Of a DNA stretch of 64,000 bases, positions 1 through 8,446 are shown piece by piece. Both the position numbers and the translations under genes were made by a program. Each line of letters opens with the position of its first letter. Position 1 is the first letter of the stretch. The notes beneath the pieces were generated by a model. The model was given only the letters and a program-made list of their open reading frames with translations. It ran no database searches and was not told the origin of the DNA. Source of the stretch: Anaerolineae bacterium (GTDB taxonomy: Bacteria; Chloroflexota; Anaerolineae; Aggregatilineales; Phototrophicaceae); contig JAJEBE010000006.1 in assembly GCA_022822545.1 (NCBI GenBank), positions 62,001 through 126,000 of the forward strand. Reading direction: 5' to 3'.

Positions 1-2
1 GA

Positions 3-191
3 GATGGCATCGTCTCACTCGTCATCGCGCAGAAGCCGGCCGACATGGGTTACCTCGGCGTTGTCGCGCAGGTCGCCAACCATCGCGGCGTCACGTCCAT
101 GCCGGCGCGCGTCGGCACTGGGTACGCCGTGATCACCATCGACAACGTCGATGATCCGGATGTCGCGCGCTTCATCTATACGGCGGGTTAG
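3..191 (+). CDS. Sugar ABC transporter substrate-binding protein, C-terminal end (partial)
   Basis: The window opens inside this gene. The frame starting at base 3 is open and ends with TAG at 189-191, giving the last 62 residues. The segment IAQKPADMGYLGV, then a V-x-TGYAVIT-x-DNVDDPDV tail, is the typical end of type 1 periplasmic binding proteins of the RbsB/Peripla_BP_4 group, where the 'AQ..xxMGY' helix and the 'TGxxVxTxxNVD' strand form part of lobe 1. The RbsC-like permease gene follows 95 bases downstream on the same strand, with an ATPase gene after it, so this is very probably the binding protein of that importer. The N-terminus, signal peptide and ligand contacts lie outside the window, so the substrate cannot be read. 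Confidence 0.8.
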   Translation, partial: DGIVSLVIAQKPADMGYLGVVAQVANHRGVTSMPARVGTGYAVITIDNVDDPDVARFIYTAG

Positions 192-230
192 TTAGTCCCC
201 GCTGATCGAATGCCAAGTAAGATCGTATAC

Positions 231-257
231 GGGCGGCCCACCGGGTCGCCCCTACAA
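231..257 (+). repeat. Palindromic REP-like repeat, copy 1
   Basis: GGGCGGCCCA and CGGGTCGCCC form imperfect arms followed by CTACAA. It lies in the 95-base gap between binding protein and permease. It is a diverged member of the family whose best copies have arms GGGCGACCTG / CAGGTCGCCC and a CTACA tail. Confidence 0.7.
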
Positions 258-286
258 CCTTTGCAGCAGTTGGCTGGGGATTCGTA

Positions 287-1408
287 ATGGCAGCAAATAA
301 TCCGCTGGTGAGGGCGCAGCGTCTTCCCTTTATCAGTCCGCGTTCCATAGAGATCCTGACCAAGAGCTGGTCTTATCTGTTTTTGCTGGGTTTGGTGGTC
401 TATTTCTCGCTGGTGGGGACGGGGTTTTTCTCGGTCCGCAATTTCTCATCGATCCTCACCACCAGCACCTTGATCATGCTGATGTCCATCGGGCAGACCT
501 ATGTGGTCATCACCGCTGGCATCGACTTGTCCATCGGCTGGACGGTGGGCTTGTCGTCCGTCACCACCGCGCGCGTCATGCGCGATCTGGCTGCAAGCGG
601 CAATGACATCGCCTTCGCCATGCTAGCGGGCATGTTCGCCGGATTGTTCGTGGCGCTGATACCGGGATTGGTCAACGGCGTGCTGGTGGCCCGTATCAAA
701 GTTCCGCCTTTTATCGCGACGCTGGGTATGTTCGGCATTGTGCGCGGCGCCGCTTTCCTGCTCACCGACGGGCAGCAAGTGGTGCGCGGCTTATCGGCGG
801 AATTGCGCGAGGCGCTGCGCGGCATCGGCAACGGCAGTTTGCTCTATTACATCCCCGATGATGGCTTTCACTGGTTCTCGCTGCCGCCGGATTTGGCGCC
901 GCAGCAGTTGCGCGTCGTGTCGCAGTTGATGCCGTATCCCGTCATCATTACGGCGCTGGTCGTCATCATCTTCGCCTTCATTTTGGCGCGCACCAAATTC
1001 GGCCGCCACACCTACGTCATCGGCGGCAGTGAAGAAGCGGCGCGGCGTTCCGGCATTAATGTCGACCGCCACTTACTCATCATCTATATCATCTGCGGCT
1101 TCACCGCTGGCATCGCCGGCGTGCTGCATCTCTTCCGCTTCACGGCGGGCGCGCCCCAGGCGGGCGAGGCGGCGCTGCTCTCGTCGGTGGCGGCGGTGGT
1201 CATCGGCGGGACGAACCTCTTCGGCGGCGAAGGCGATATCATGGGCGCGGTTGTGGGCTCGCTGATTATCGCTGTCTTGCAGACCGGTCTCGTGATTTTG
1301 AATATCGATTCTATCTGGCAATTCATCGTGGTCGGCGTGGTCATCATAATCGCCGTGCTGGTCAATCAGCTCCAGGCGGCGCTGGAGAGTTTGCAAAGTC
1401 ATGACTAG
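287..1408 (+). CDS. CUT2-family sugar ABC transporter permease (RbsC-like)
   Basis: A 373-residue integral membrane protein, long for RbsC relatives (about 320-350). The segment MLMSIGQTYVVITAGIDLS (about residues 64-82) is the hallmark of BPD_transp_2 permeases, which form the channel of ribose-, xylose- and galactose-type importers. Later landmarks are the PPFIATLG segment (about 140-147), an extracytoplasmic insert at about 185-215, YVIGGSEEAARRSGI (the cytoplasmic coupling loop, about 244) and the GGTNLFGGEGDI motif near residue 309. It lies between a binding-protein tail and a sugar ATPase gene, so an operon SBP-permease-ATPase is likely, although the 331-base gap before the ATPase is unusually long. 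The substrate is unknown; the aldolase and reductase downstream suggest a sugar. Confidence 0.9.
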   Translation: MAANNPLVRAQRLPFISPRSIEILTKSWSYLFLLGLVVYFSLVGTGFFSVRNFSSILTTSTLIMLMSIGQTYVVITAGIDLSIGWTVGLSSVTTARVMRDLAASGNDIAFAMLAGMFAGLFVALIPGLVNGVLVARIKVPPFIATLGMFGIVRGAAFLLTDGQQVVRGLSAELREALRGIGNGSLLYYIPDDGFHWFSLPPDLAPQQLRVVSQLMPYPVIITALVVIIFAFILARTKFGRHTYVIGGSEEAARRSGINVDRHLLIIYIICGFTAGIAGVLHLFRFTAGAPQAGEAALLSSVAAVVIGGTNLFGGEGDIMGAVVGSLIIAVLQTGLVILNIDSIWQFIVVGVVIIIAVLVNQLQAALESLQSHD

Positions 1409-1739
1409 GCCTACCCCTCCTCCCAGCCCCCTCCCCGATGCATCAGGGAGGGAGAGCGCGCCTTCAGCGCCCTTCGCTTCAATGGCGCATCACAGTTTTG
1501 ATAGCGCTCAGCCATTCTCGCCGGCGCAGCATCATGTCGATGAAGTCTCCCTCCATTGATATGGCTGGGGGCAGGATAAGTATTCAGCGAGTGTAATATT
1601 GTTGTGTAGCTTGTACTTTCTTGGGCTTTTTCGGGCGACCTGATAGGTCGCCCCTACAAGGCTCGTTCGGTAGTGTGGCGCAGCGCCGAGCAAGTCTTCC
1701 TCCATTCCGATTGGGAGATATAGAAAAGGTTAGCAGCCA
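1409..1739. other. Gene-free spacer inside the sugar ABC operon
   Basis: This 331-base gap separates the permease from its ATPase. I see no credible coding region in it. It holds one clear copy of the palindromic repeat (1633-1659). The last bases before the ATPase gene contain GGGAG and AAAAGG stretches that could serve as ribosome binding sites. The length is odd for a transporter operon and probably reflects repeat insertion. Confidence 0.6.
1633..1659 (+). repeat. Palindromic REP-like repeat, copy 2
   Basis: Arms GGGCGACCT and AGGTCGCCC around GAT, followed by CTACAA. This is one of the best-conserved copies and could fold into a 9-bp hairpin. Confidence 0.8.
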
Positions 1740-2519
1740 ATGTCAAAAGAGATGAAGCCGATTCTGACAGCGAGAGGCGTCAGCAAGCACTTCGGCGGTT
1801 TGACGGCGGTGGATGAGGTCGATTTCGAGATATATCCGGGCGAAGTGGTAGCCTTGTTAGGCGATAACGGCGCCGGCAAGTCGACGCTGATCAAGTGCAT
1901 CTCCGGCGTTTACCGTCCGGAGCAGGGCCGCGTCGTCTTTAACGATGTCGATATCACGCACCAGCCGCCGGCCGATGTGCGCAGCCGCGGCATCGAGACG
2001 ATTTACCAGGACCTGGCGCTGGCGGAGAACCTTGATGTGGGCGCCAACGTCTTCCTGGGCAAGGAGAAGACGCGGCGTCTCTTGGGCTTGATCCCGGTCA
2101 CTGACGACAACTATATGCGCGAAGAAGCCTCCGGCGCGCTGGACGAGTTGGACATCCACATCCCGTCGCTGAAGCAGAAGCTGGTCAACCTCTCCGGCGG
2201 GCAGAGGCAGGCGGTCGCGATTGCGCGGGCGATGTACTGGAACGCGCAGCTTGTCATCATGGATGAGCCGACGGCGGCGCTGGGCGTGCCGGAGCAGCGC
2301 AAGGTGCTGGCGCTGATACGGTCATTGCGCGAGGGGAATATCCCGGTCATCCTCATCAGCCATACGATGCACGATGTGATGGCGGTGGCGGACCGCATGG
2401 TGGTCATGCGGCGCGGTCGGGTGGTGGCCAATATCACGCGGGCCGAGGCGACCGAGGAACTCATCGTGCGCCATATCGTCGGCAGCGCGGAGAATGGCGA
2501 GAGCGCGGTGATGATTTGA
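1740..2519 (+). CDS. Sugar ABC transporter ATP-binding protein (CUT2, single-domain)
   Basis: A 259-residue ABC ATPase that would energise the upstream permease. Walker A is GDNGAGKS (about residues 41-48), the Q-loop is in IETIYQDLALAENL (about 85-98), the signature is LSGGQRQ (about 151), Walker B is LVIMDEPTAALG (about 170-181) and the switch histidine is in LISHTMHDV (about 205). The aromatic-residue spacing and the 'YQDLALAENLDV' segment are those of RbsA/XylG/FrcA proteins. Classical RbsA has two fused nucleotide-binding domains (about 500 residues). This is a half-size version like FrcA, so it should act as a homodimer. It is the third gene of the importer operon and lies upstream of an aldolase. 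Confidence 0.92.
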   Translation: MSKEMKPILTARGVSKHFGGLTAVDEVDFEIYPGEVVALLGDNGAGKSTLIKCISGVYRPEQGRVVFNDVDITHQPPADVRSRGIETIYQDLALAENLDVGANVFLGKEKTRRLLGLIPVTDDNYMREEASGALDELDIHIPSLKQKLVNLSGGQRQAVAIARAMYWNAQLVIMDEPTAALGVPEQRKVLALIRSLREGNIPVILISHTMHDVMAVADRMVVMRRGRVVANITRAEATEELIVRHIVGSAENGESAVMI

Positions 2520-2557
2520 GTGTCAAGCGAGCGCGCCGAAGCAGCAGGTATAATTGC

Positions 2558-2585
2558 GGGCGATCCAATGAGGGTCGCCCCTACA
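2558..2585 (+). repeat. Palindromic REP-like repeat, copy 3
   Basis: GGGCGATCC and GGGTCGCCC arms with CTACA tail, in the 152-base gap between ATPase and aldolase genes. Confidence 0.75.
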
Positions 2586-2671
2586 TTTTCTTGTGTCGGG
2601 ATAAAAAATGATTTTAATCCATGCGCCAAGTAGAAGCTGATTCGCCAGTCGAGATGCAAGAAAGGACAATC

Positions 2672-3640
2672 ATGCCCAAGACGCTGACGCCGGGACGCTA
2701 TCGCGGATTGAAGACGACCAGCCTCGGAGACGCCGATGTCTTCGGCATCATCGCTTTTGACCAGCGCGGCAGTTACCGGAAAATGATGCCGGCCGCCGCC
2801 AGCTATGAGCAACTCGTTCAGGTCAAATCCGAAATCATCGGCGCGCTCTCGATTGACGCCAGCGCCATCCTAACCGACCCGATTTATGGCTTGGGGCCGG
2901 CCATGCGGATGAGCCCGCGAGCGGGTTTGCTGCTCGCCCTGGAGAAGAGCGGCTACAGCGGCGATTCGAGCTATCGCAAGACCGAACTGATCCCTGGCTG
3001 GACGCCGGAGAAGATCCGCAAAGCCGGCGCCAGCGCGGTCAAGTTCATGGTCTATTATCATCCCGACAGCGGCGACCTGGCTGAGGAACTCGAGGCGCTG
3101 ATCTGCCAGGTCAGGCGCGACTGCCACGCCTGGGATTTGCCGGTATTCCTCGAGCCGATGTCCTACAGTCTCGATCCGGCCGCGCCCAAGGATAGCGCTG
3201 ACTTCGCCGAGGGGCGGGCTGAGGTCGTGATCGAAACGGCGCGCCGCTTATCGCGGACCGGTGTTGATGTCTTAAAGATGGAATTCCCGCTTGATATCCA
3301 GTTCAATCGCGATCATGAGGCCTGGCGCAGCGCCTGCCAGCGGCTCAGCGATGCGTCAGCCGTGCCCTGGGTGCTGCTGAGCGCCGGCGTTGACTTCGAG
3401 CAATTCAAGCCGCAGGCGCGGGTCGCTTGCGAGAGCGGCGCCAGCGGTTTCCTGGCCGGGCGCGCAATCTGGAAAGAAGCGGTCAGCATGTCCAGAACCG
3501 ACCGCGCCGACTTCTTGCGCGATGTGGCGCGGGACCGCCTGCGACAACTGCTCGCGATTGCGGCGGCGAATGCCCGCCCCTGGACCGACTTCTACAGCGC
3601 GCCGGAATCGAGCGAGAACTGGTACGAGAGCTACGCTTGA
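2672..3640 (+). CDS. LacD/YihT-type class I aldolase
   Basis: A 322-residue (beta/alpha)8 aldolase of the tagatose-1,6-bisphosphate aldolase (LacD) / sulfofructose-phosphate aldolase (YihT) family, which cleaves a ketose phosphate to dihydroxyacetone phosphate and a C3 aldehyde. I see the family marker FDQRGS at about residues 29-34 and the Schiff-base lysine context DVLKMEFP near residue 201. The start at 2672 is preferred because AAAGGA lies 6 bases upstream; an in-frame upstream ATG at 2621 would add 17 residues unlike the family. The position after a sugar importer and before an aldo/keto reductase fits sugar catabolism. No sugar-phosphate kinase is next to it; the PfkB kinase at 62927 is far away. 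Which ketose is cleaved cannot be read from the sequence. Confidence 0.78.
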   Translation: MPKTLTPGRYRGLKTTSLGDADVFGIIAFDQRGSYRKMMPAAASYEQLVQVKSEIIGALSIDASAILTDPIYGLGPAMRMSPRAGLLLALEKSGYSGDSSYRKTELIPGWTPEKIRKAGASAVKFMVYYHPDSGDLAEELEALICQVRRDCHAWDLPVFLEPMSYSLDPAAPKDSADFAEGRAEVVIETARRLSRTGVDVLKMEFPLDIQFNRDHEAWRSACQRLSDASAVPWVLLSAGVDFEQFKPQARVACESGASGFLAGRAIWKEAVSMSRTDRADFLRDVARDRLRQLLAIAAANARPWTDFYSAPESSENWYESYA

Positions 3641-3655
3641 TTCGCAGCGGGTTTC

Positions 3656-3680
3656 GGGCGACTTGACAAGCCGCCCCTAC
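3656..3680 (+). repeat. Palindromic REP-like repeat, copy 4
   Basis: GGGCGACTTG and CAAGCCGCCC arms with a CTAC tail; one mismatch breaks the stem. It starts 16 bases after the aldolase stop codon. Confidence 0.7.
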
Positions 3681-3732
3681 GAGATTTCCTGTTGCCCGGT
3701 TTCGCAAGACTAACTTGGCAGTGCGGTGACTT

Positions 3733-4740
3733 ATGGAACAGCGTCGATTTGGAAATACCGAGCTACTCTCATCCGCCATCGGCTTCGGCACCTGGGAGAT
3801 GAGCGTCCGTCAGTATGGTCATATCGATGCCGCCGATGCCGGGCGGGCCGTGCAGAGCGCCATCGATCATGGCGTCACCCTCTTCGACACCTCGGAGACC
3901 TATGGTCCTTTCACATCGGAAGCGCTCTTGGGGCGCGCGCTGGGGACGCGGCGCAAAGATGTCGTCATCGTGACCAAAGTCGGCTTCACCTTCCGCGACG
4001 ACCCCGACTACCCGGGCTTCATGAAAACCCACGAGCGCGATTCCTCCGCCCGCAACATCATCGAGCGCGCCGAAGGCTGTCTGCGGCGGCTCCGGACGGA
4101 TTATATCGACCTGCTGCTGATTCATTTCCATGACCACCGGACCCCGCAGGAAGAGACCATCGCCGGCTTGCGGACGCTGCAAGAGGCGGGAAAGATCCGC
4201 CATTACGGCGTCTCGAATTACACTGCGCCGATGCTGGCCGCCTGTCAGCAGCACGGGCAGCTCGCGACCAACCAAGTCGGCTATCATCTCTTCGACCGGC
4301 GCGCCGAGAAAGCGGTCCTGCCTTATTGCCGGGCGGAGGGCATCGGCTTCATGGCCTATGGCACGCTGGCCTTCGGCTTGCTCAGCGGCGCTTTCACAAC
4401 TGAAACCTGCTTTGTCGATTGGGATTGGCGCAGCCGCGGCGATGCCTTCGGTTTGCCGCTCTTCCAACGCGAGCATTTTCTCAAAGCGCTGCGCGTGGTG
4501 GACAAGCTGAAGGAACTGGCGGGCGATCACGGCAAGTCTGCCGCGCAATTGGCGATCGCCTGGCTGCTGGGACGGCCGGGCGTGACAGTGGCATTGATCG
4601 GCATGCGGAATGAAAAGGAACTGCGGGAGAATGTCGCGGCGGCCGATTGGCGCTTGAGCGCGGAGGACTACGCCGCTATTGACCGCATCTTCGCCGAAGA
4701 AGGCGTGCCGACCTATCTTGATGCCGAGCAGTTCATTTGA
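3733..4740 (+). CDS. Aldo/keto reductase
   Basis: A 335-residue NAD(P)H-dependent reductase with the AKR catalytic tetrad in order: Asp and Tyr in FDTSETYG (about residues 50-57), Lys in VTKVGF (about 81) and His in LIHFHD (about 130). The C-terminal RNEKELRENV segment (about 296-305) matches the AKR cofactor-binding loop. AKRs next to sugar importers and aldolases usually reduce or oxidise sugar lactones or C3 aldehydes (L-fucose/L-galactose dehydrogenase-like members exist). The specific substrate is unknown. It is the last gene of the + strand sugar cluster and ends 14 bases from the convergent nucleoside hydrolase gene. Confidence 0.88.
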   Translation: MEQRRFGNTELLSSAIGFGTWEMSVRQYGHIDAADAGRAVQSAIDHGVTLFDTSETYGPFTSEALLGRALGTRRKDVVIVTKVGFTFRDDPDYPGFMKTHERDSSARNIIERAEGCLRRLRTDYIDLLLIHFHDHRTPQEETIAGLRTLQEAGKIRHYGVSNYTAPMLAACQQHGQLATNQVGYHLFDRRAEKAVLPYCRAEGIGFMAYGTLAFGLLSGAFTTETCFVDWDWRSRGDAFGLPLFQREHFLKALRVVDKLKELAGDHGKSAAQLAIAWLLGRPGVTVALIGMRNEKELRENVAAADWRLSAEDYAAIDRIFAEEGVPTYLDAEQFI

Positions 4741-4754
4741 ACGCGCCGCCTTAT

Positions 4755-5906
4755 TCAACTGTTGGGGCGCGAGGTCCGGTCCGCGGCCGACGCCAGCTTG
4801 TGGAAGAAGTCACGAAAGATCGCATCCCGGCTAATATCCAGGCCTTCACGCATGAGATGCCGGGGGGACGCAACCCGGCGCCAACGGCGGTCTGCGCTCA
4901 AAAGAGGAGCGTCAATCAAGTAAGAGGGCACCCAGCGGGGCTCGATGAGCCAGGCGATATTGATCAGATCCCAGATTATCCAGCTTCGCCCAAAATGCCC
5001 TGACAGACCCAGAAAGGGAAAGTGAGGATTATTGGTGTACAGCCAATACAAGTAATCGCCGATGGCGCCCGCTCCCTTGACCCAGGCCGCCATCTCCGGC
5101 AAAGACAGGCTTAGCTGCGCGCCAATATGGAAGCCAGGCAGGTATACCAGCGGAATGCCGCAATCGAAGAGCAACTGCGACGCCAACATATCTTGTTCCA
5201 TATTGAATGATTCTTGCGCGATACCAGTGATCGTGGTCGGGTAACCCGCCGTCCACACCACCACCACACGCTCGCTGATCTCCGGCGCCAGCAGCAGCGC
5301 CGAGGCCACATTTGTCGGGGCGCCGATCGCCAGCACATAAAGCGGCGACTCCGCCGATGCCGTCAGCGCCGTCTCGACGAGATGCGTAGCCGCTTCGCTC
5401 TTCACAGGCGTATCATAGCTTTCAAGATATCGATCCGACCCCCGAAACACCCTGTTCGTGAAGTCGATCCCCATCTTCTCGCAAACCAGGAGGATCTCTT
5501 GATAGCTCAACTCCATGCCGCGCCCGGGCTCCACCAGTGTGAGTGCTTGCGGGTCCATCTGCGCGCGGTCACCGATGTCCGTTGCCGCCCGCTCCAGCCG
5601 CGACAACTGTAGATCATAGGTGATCAGCAGCGCCTTGTCCGCGTCCGAAGCCGCGGCGGGATTCGCTTTGACGAGCGCGGCCTTCTGCAAGTCTCGCCAA
5701 CGCTGCAAGAAAGAATATGGCGCGGCGTATATCGCCTCAATGTCGAGCGCGTCCCGGGAGAGCAAGGCCCAAGCCAGCGCGAACTGATCGTCGATTTCGT
5801 TGCGCGCGTCGGTGTCAATGACGCAGCGCGGCCGTCCGCTCGGCGGTTGCAGCATCTCCCGATACTGCGCCTCGGTCAATTGCGGGAATCGCCTCAGGCG
5901 CTTCAT
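4755..5906 (-). CDS. Inosine-uridine-type nucleoside hydrolase
   Basis: A 383-residue protein with the calcium-binding N-terminal motif of nucleoside hydrolases in the variant form IDTDARNEIDDQFAL (about residues 30-44), where the usual DTDxGxDDA becomes DTDxRNEIDDQ. The LYVLAIGAPTNVASALL stretch (about 190-206) matches the 'GPLTNIA' region that lines the active site. Enzymes of this fold hydrolyse N-ribosidic bonds, and some act on other glycosides. Its start ATG overlaps the stop of the upstream CoA-transferase gene (ATGA at 5903-5906), so the two are translationally coupled. A role with the CoA-transferase is not obvious. Confidence 0.82.
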   Translation of the reverse strand: MKRLRRFPQLTEAQYREMLQPPSGRPRCVIDTDARNEIDDQFALAWALLSRDALDIEAIYAAPYSFLQRWRDLQKAALVKANPAAASDADKALLITYDLQLSRLERAATDIGDRAQMDPQALTLVEPGRGMELSYQEILLVCEKMGIDFTNRVFRGSDRYLESYDTPVKSEAATHLVETALTASAESPLYVLAIGAPTNVASALLLAPEISERVVVVWTAGYPTTITGIAQESFNMEQDMLASQLLFDCGIPLVYLPGFHIGAQLSLSLPEMAAWVKGAGAIGDYLYWLYTNNPHFPFLGLSGHFGRSWIIWDLINIAWLIEPRWVPSYLIDAPLLSADRRWRRVASPRHLMREGLDISRDAIFRDFFHKLASAADRTSRPNS

Positions 5907-7111
5907 TCAAGTACACCCTCGGCGCGCAGAGCCGCCACTTCAGCCGCGCTGTAGCCGATTTCCCGCGCGACCTCATCGCTGTGCTCGCCCAAGCGCGGCG
6001 GATGCCGATGGTATATCAGAGGCGTTTCGGACAAATGCACGGGGGTCGCCAAGGATTTGACCAGGCCCAAAGCAGGATGCTCCAGTTCGATAATCATGCC
6101 GCGCTCGAGCAGGTGCGGATCGCCCAAAGCCTCGGCGGTTGTGTTGATGCGTCCGCAGGGCACGCCGGCCGCCCGCAACTCGCGCAGCCAAACGTCGCAA
6201 GGTTTGGCGCGGATGATCTCGCGCACAACTGGCAGCAGAGCGGCGTAGTTGGCGATGCGCTCGGCATTGGTTGCGAAGCGCGGGTCAGCCGCCAGTTCGT
6301 CGCGGTCGACATGTCGGCAGAATGCGCGCCAGACATTATCCGATGCCACCCCGAGGATGAACCAATCGCCGTCGCTGGCTTGCACCGCCTCGTAGGGCAC
6401 AACTTGCGGATGCCGATTGCCGCGCCGGGGCGGATCGACGCCCAGGGCGAAATGCTCGGCGGCGATATTGGCCAGCCAGGTCATCTGGCCTTCTTGCAGG
6501 GACATATCGATAAATTGGCCGACGCCGCTGCGTCCCCGCGCTTGCAGCGCCGCCAGGATGCCGATGACCGTGAACAAGCCGCAGGTCATATCGGCGATCG
6601 GCGTCGGGAAGCGCATAGGCGCGCCATCGACCTCGCCGGTCAGCGCCATCGTGCCGGATTCGGCTTGCGAGACGAGGTCGTAGCCCGGCTGCCCCGCCCG
6701 CGGCCCGCCGCGCCGCCCGTAACCGCTGATCGAGGCGTATATCAGCCCCGGATTGAGCTGGCGCAGCGTCGTGTAGTCGATGCCGTGGCGCTGCAGAGAG
6801 GCGGATGTCATGAGATTGCTGAGGAAGATATCGGCATCGGCGACCAGCCGGCGCATGAACTCGCGTCCGCCTTCGGCGCGAATATCCAGGGCAATGCCGC
6901 GCTTGTTGCGGTTTATTGCCAGGTAGTAGCAGCTTTGGTCGCCGATATACGGAGGCGCCCATTGCCGGGAGTTATCGCCGATGCCGGGCTTTTCGATCTT
7001 GATGACATCGGCGCCGAGGTCGCCGAGGATCATGGTAGCGTAAGGACCGGCGAGGGCCTGCGTCTGGTCGATGACTTTGATGCCGCTTAGGGGCGGGTTA
7101 CTAGAATTCAT
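5903..7111 (-). CDS. CaiB/BaiF family (class III) CoA-transferase
   Basis: A 402-residue protein. The N-terminal VIDQTQALAGPYATMILGDLGADVIKIEKP block is diagnostic of family III CoA-transferases, and the catalytic aspartate is expected in PIADMTCG (about residue 173). The family moves CoA between organic acids as an interlocked dimer. The start at 7111 is chosen because AGGGAGAAGT directly precedes that ATG; an upstream ATG at 7132 has no such site. It is the first gene of a coupled pair with the nucleoside hydrolase. No acyl-CoA dehydrogenase or hydratase is nearby, so the acid substrate is unknown. Confidence 0.9.
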   Translation of the reverse strand: MNSSNPPLSGIKVIDQTQALAGPYATMILGDLGADVIKIEKPGIGDNSRQWAPPYIGDQSCYYLAINRNKRGIALDIRAEGGREFMRRLVADADIFLSNLMTSASLQRHGIDYTTLRQLNPGLIYASISGYGRRGGPRAGQPGYDLVSQAESGTMALTGEVDGAPMRFPTPIADMTCGLFTVIGILAALQARGRSGVGQFIDMSLQEGQMTWLANIAAEHFALGVDPPRRGNRHPQVVPYEAVQASDGDWFILGVASDNVWRAFCRHVDRDELAADPRFATNAERIANYAALLPVVREIIRAKPCDVWLRELRAAGVPCGRINTTAEALGDPHLLERGMIIELEHPALGLVKSLATPVHLSETPLIYHRHPPRLGEHSDEVAREIGYSAAEVAALRAEGVLE

Positions 7112-7176
7112 ACTTCTCCCTGTTCGTAACACAGTTTACAGCGTGGTGCATGGTTCTGCACTGCCTTAACAAGCTC

Positions 7177-8370
7177 TCACCGCCCCTCTACCCAGCGGGT
7201 TTCCTCAGCCCGCCGGCGCCAGATCACGATGGCCGCCAGCAACAGACAGGCGCCCCAGACGCCGAAAACAGGCTCCCAGCCATTTCGCTCGACCAGGGCG
7301 CCAACGCTGAAGCCGGCCATCCCGCCGAAGAAATTCGACATCATATTGATGCTGCCGGTTATCGAGGAGGCCCGGCCCGGCGGCGCCAGCAGCAGCGGCA
7401 TTGAACTCACAGTCAAGCCAAAGGCGCCATTAAGCAGTATCAATGCGGCCGTCATGACAAGCAGCGCAAATGATTCATTGGCGGTCATCAACAGCAGCAG
7501 CGCGATGCCGGCGCCGGCAAGCATGGTCGCGGCGGTCGCAAAGACCTGGTTGCTGCGCCGCACTTGAAAACGCGCCAGAAAGAGTCCGCCGATGGCGGCG
7601 ACCTGCATCAGCGCCGCTACCGGACCCACCAACTGCTCGGCGATCAAACCCGTATCGAGGATATAGGCAGGCAGCCAGATAAGGGCGCCGTTGAAGACGA
7701 AGCCGCCCAGCGCCGCCGCCAGAAGCGCGAAGGCGATACCGCGAGATTCGCGGACGATGAGCGAAAGGCGCGGGCCGCTGGCCTTTGCTTTGGGCGCATC
7801 TATGCCGGCGCGCCGCCAAAAAGCCAGCACAAGCAGGAGCAGAAGGCCTGGCAGCCAGAAGGCGACCCGCCAGTCTCCGCCGCCGGCGACCAGGCCGATC
7901 AGCGCCCAGGTCATCACGGTGCCGAAGACGTAGCTGAAAGGCATGATGGTGGACACGCGTTTGATCTGTCCCCGCTCGAGCCGTTCCGCCAGGATGCGAA
8001 ACATCGGCGACCAGCCGCCGGACTGGGCGATGCCGTTGAGGCCCCAGAGCAGGAGCATGAAGACGAGCGATGTCTGAAAGGCGAAGACGATATTGACGAT
8101 GGCGATGACCAGCAAGCCGAGGCTGACGAGGCGGAAGGGGCTGACGTGGCTGCCGATCTGGCCGCTGACGAAATGGCTGATGCCGTAGACCCAGAAGAAG
8201 ACGGTGCCCAAAGCGCCGACTTCAGCGCGGCTGACGTCCAGATCGAGAGCGAGCAAGGGCAGGACGATGCTGAGATTCACACGCCCCAAATAAAAGCAGG
8301 CGTAAGTGATCCAGATAGCGCTCACCATTATGTTTTGCGGCTGCTTGAAAGCGCTGAGCATTGAGCGCAT
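7177..8370 (-). CDS. MFS transporter, tandem paralog 1
   Basis: A 397-residue, roughly 12-helix major facilitator. Helix 1 carries ACFYLGRVNLSIVLPLL, and the loop after helix 2-3 has FVSGQIGSHVSPFRL, the position of the MFS A-motif. The pattern resembles organophosphate:phosphate antiporter (GlpT/UhpC) relatives, suggesting a small organic anion as substrate. The start at 8370 is preferred: the open frame extends a further 71 codons upstream, but that part overlaps the neighbouring gene and is not MFS-like. It is about 65% similar by eye to the next gene, a tandem duplicate. Motifs such as GLNGIAQSGGWSPM and PLLLAPPGRASSITG are shared. Confidence 0.88.
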   Translation of the reverse strand: MRSMLSAFKQPQNIMVSAIWITYACFYLGRVNLSIVLPLLALDLDVSRAEVGALGTVFFWVYGISHFVSGQIGSHVSPFRLVSLGLLVIAIVNIVFAFQTSLVFMLLLWGLNGIAQSGGWSPMFRILAERLERGQIKRVSTIMPFSYVFGTVMTWALIGLVAGGGDWRVAFWLPGLLLLLVLAFWRRAGIDAPKAKASGPRLSLIVRESRGIAFALLAAALGGFVFNGALIWLPAYILDTGLIAEQLVGPVAALMQVAAIGGLFLARFQVRRSNQVFATAATMLAGAGIALLLLMTANESFALLVMTAALILLNGAFGLTVSSMPLLLAPPGRASSITGSINMMSNFFGGMAGFSVGALVERNGWEPVFGVWGACLLLAAIVIWRRRAEETRWVEGR

Positions 8371-8446
8371 CTTCGCGTCCTGTAAAGGCGTTCGAGACTG
8401 TTGGCGATTATCAACTTGAATTGAGCGGTTGCGTAGCCGCGCCCGA

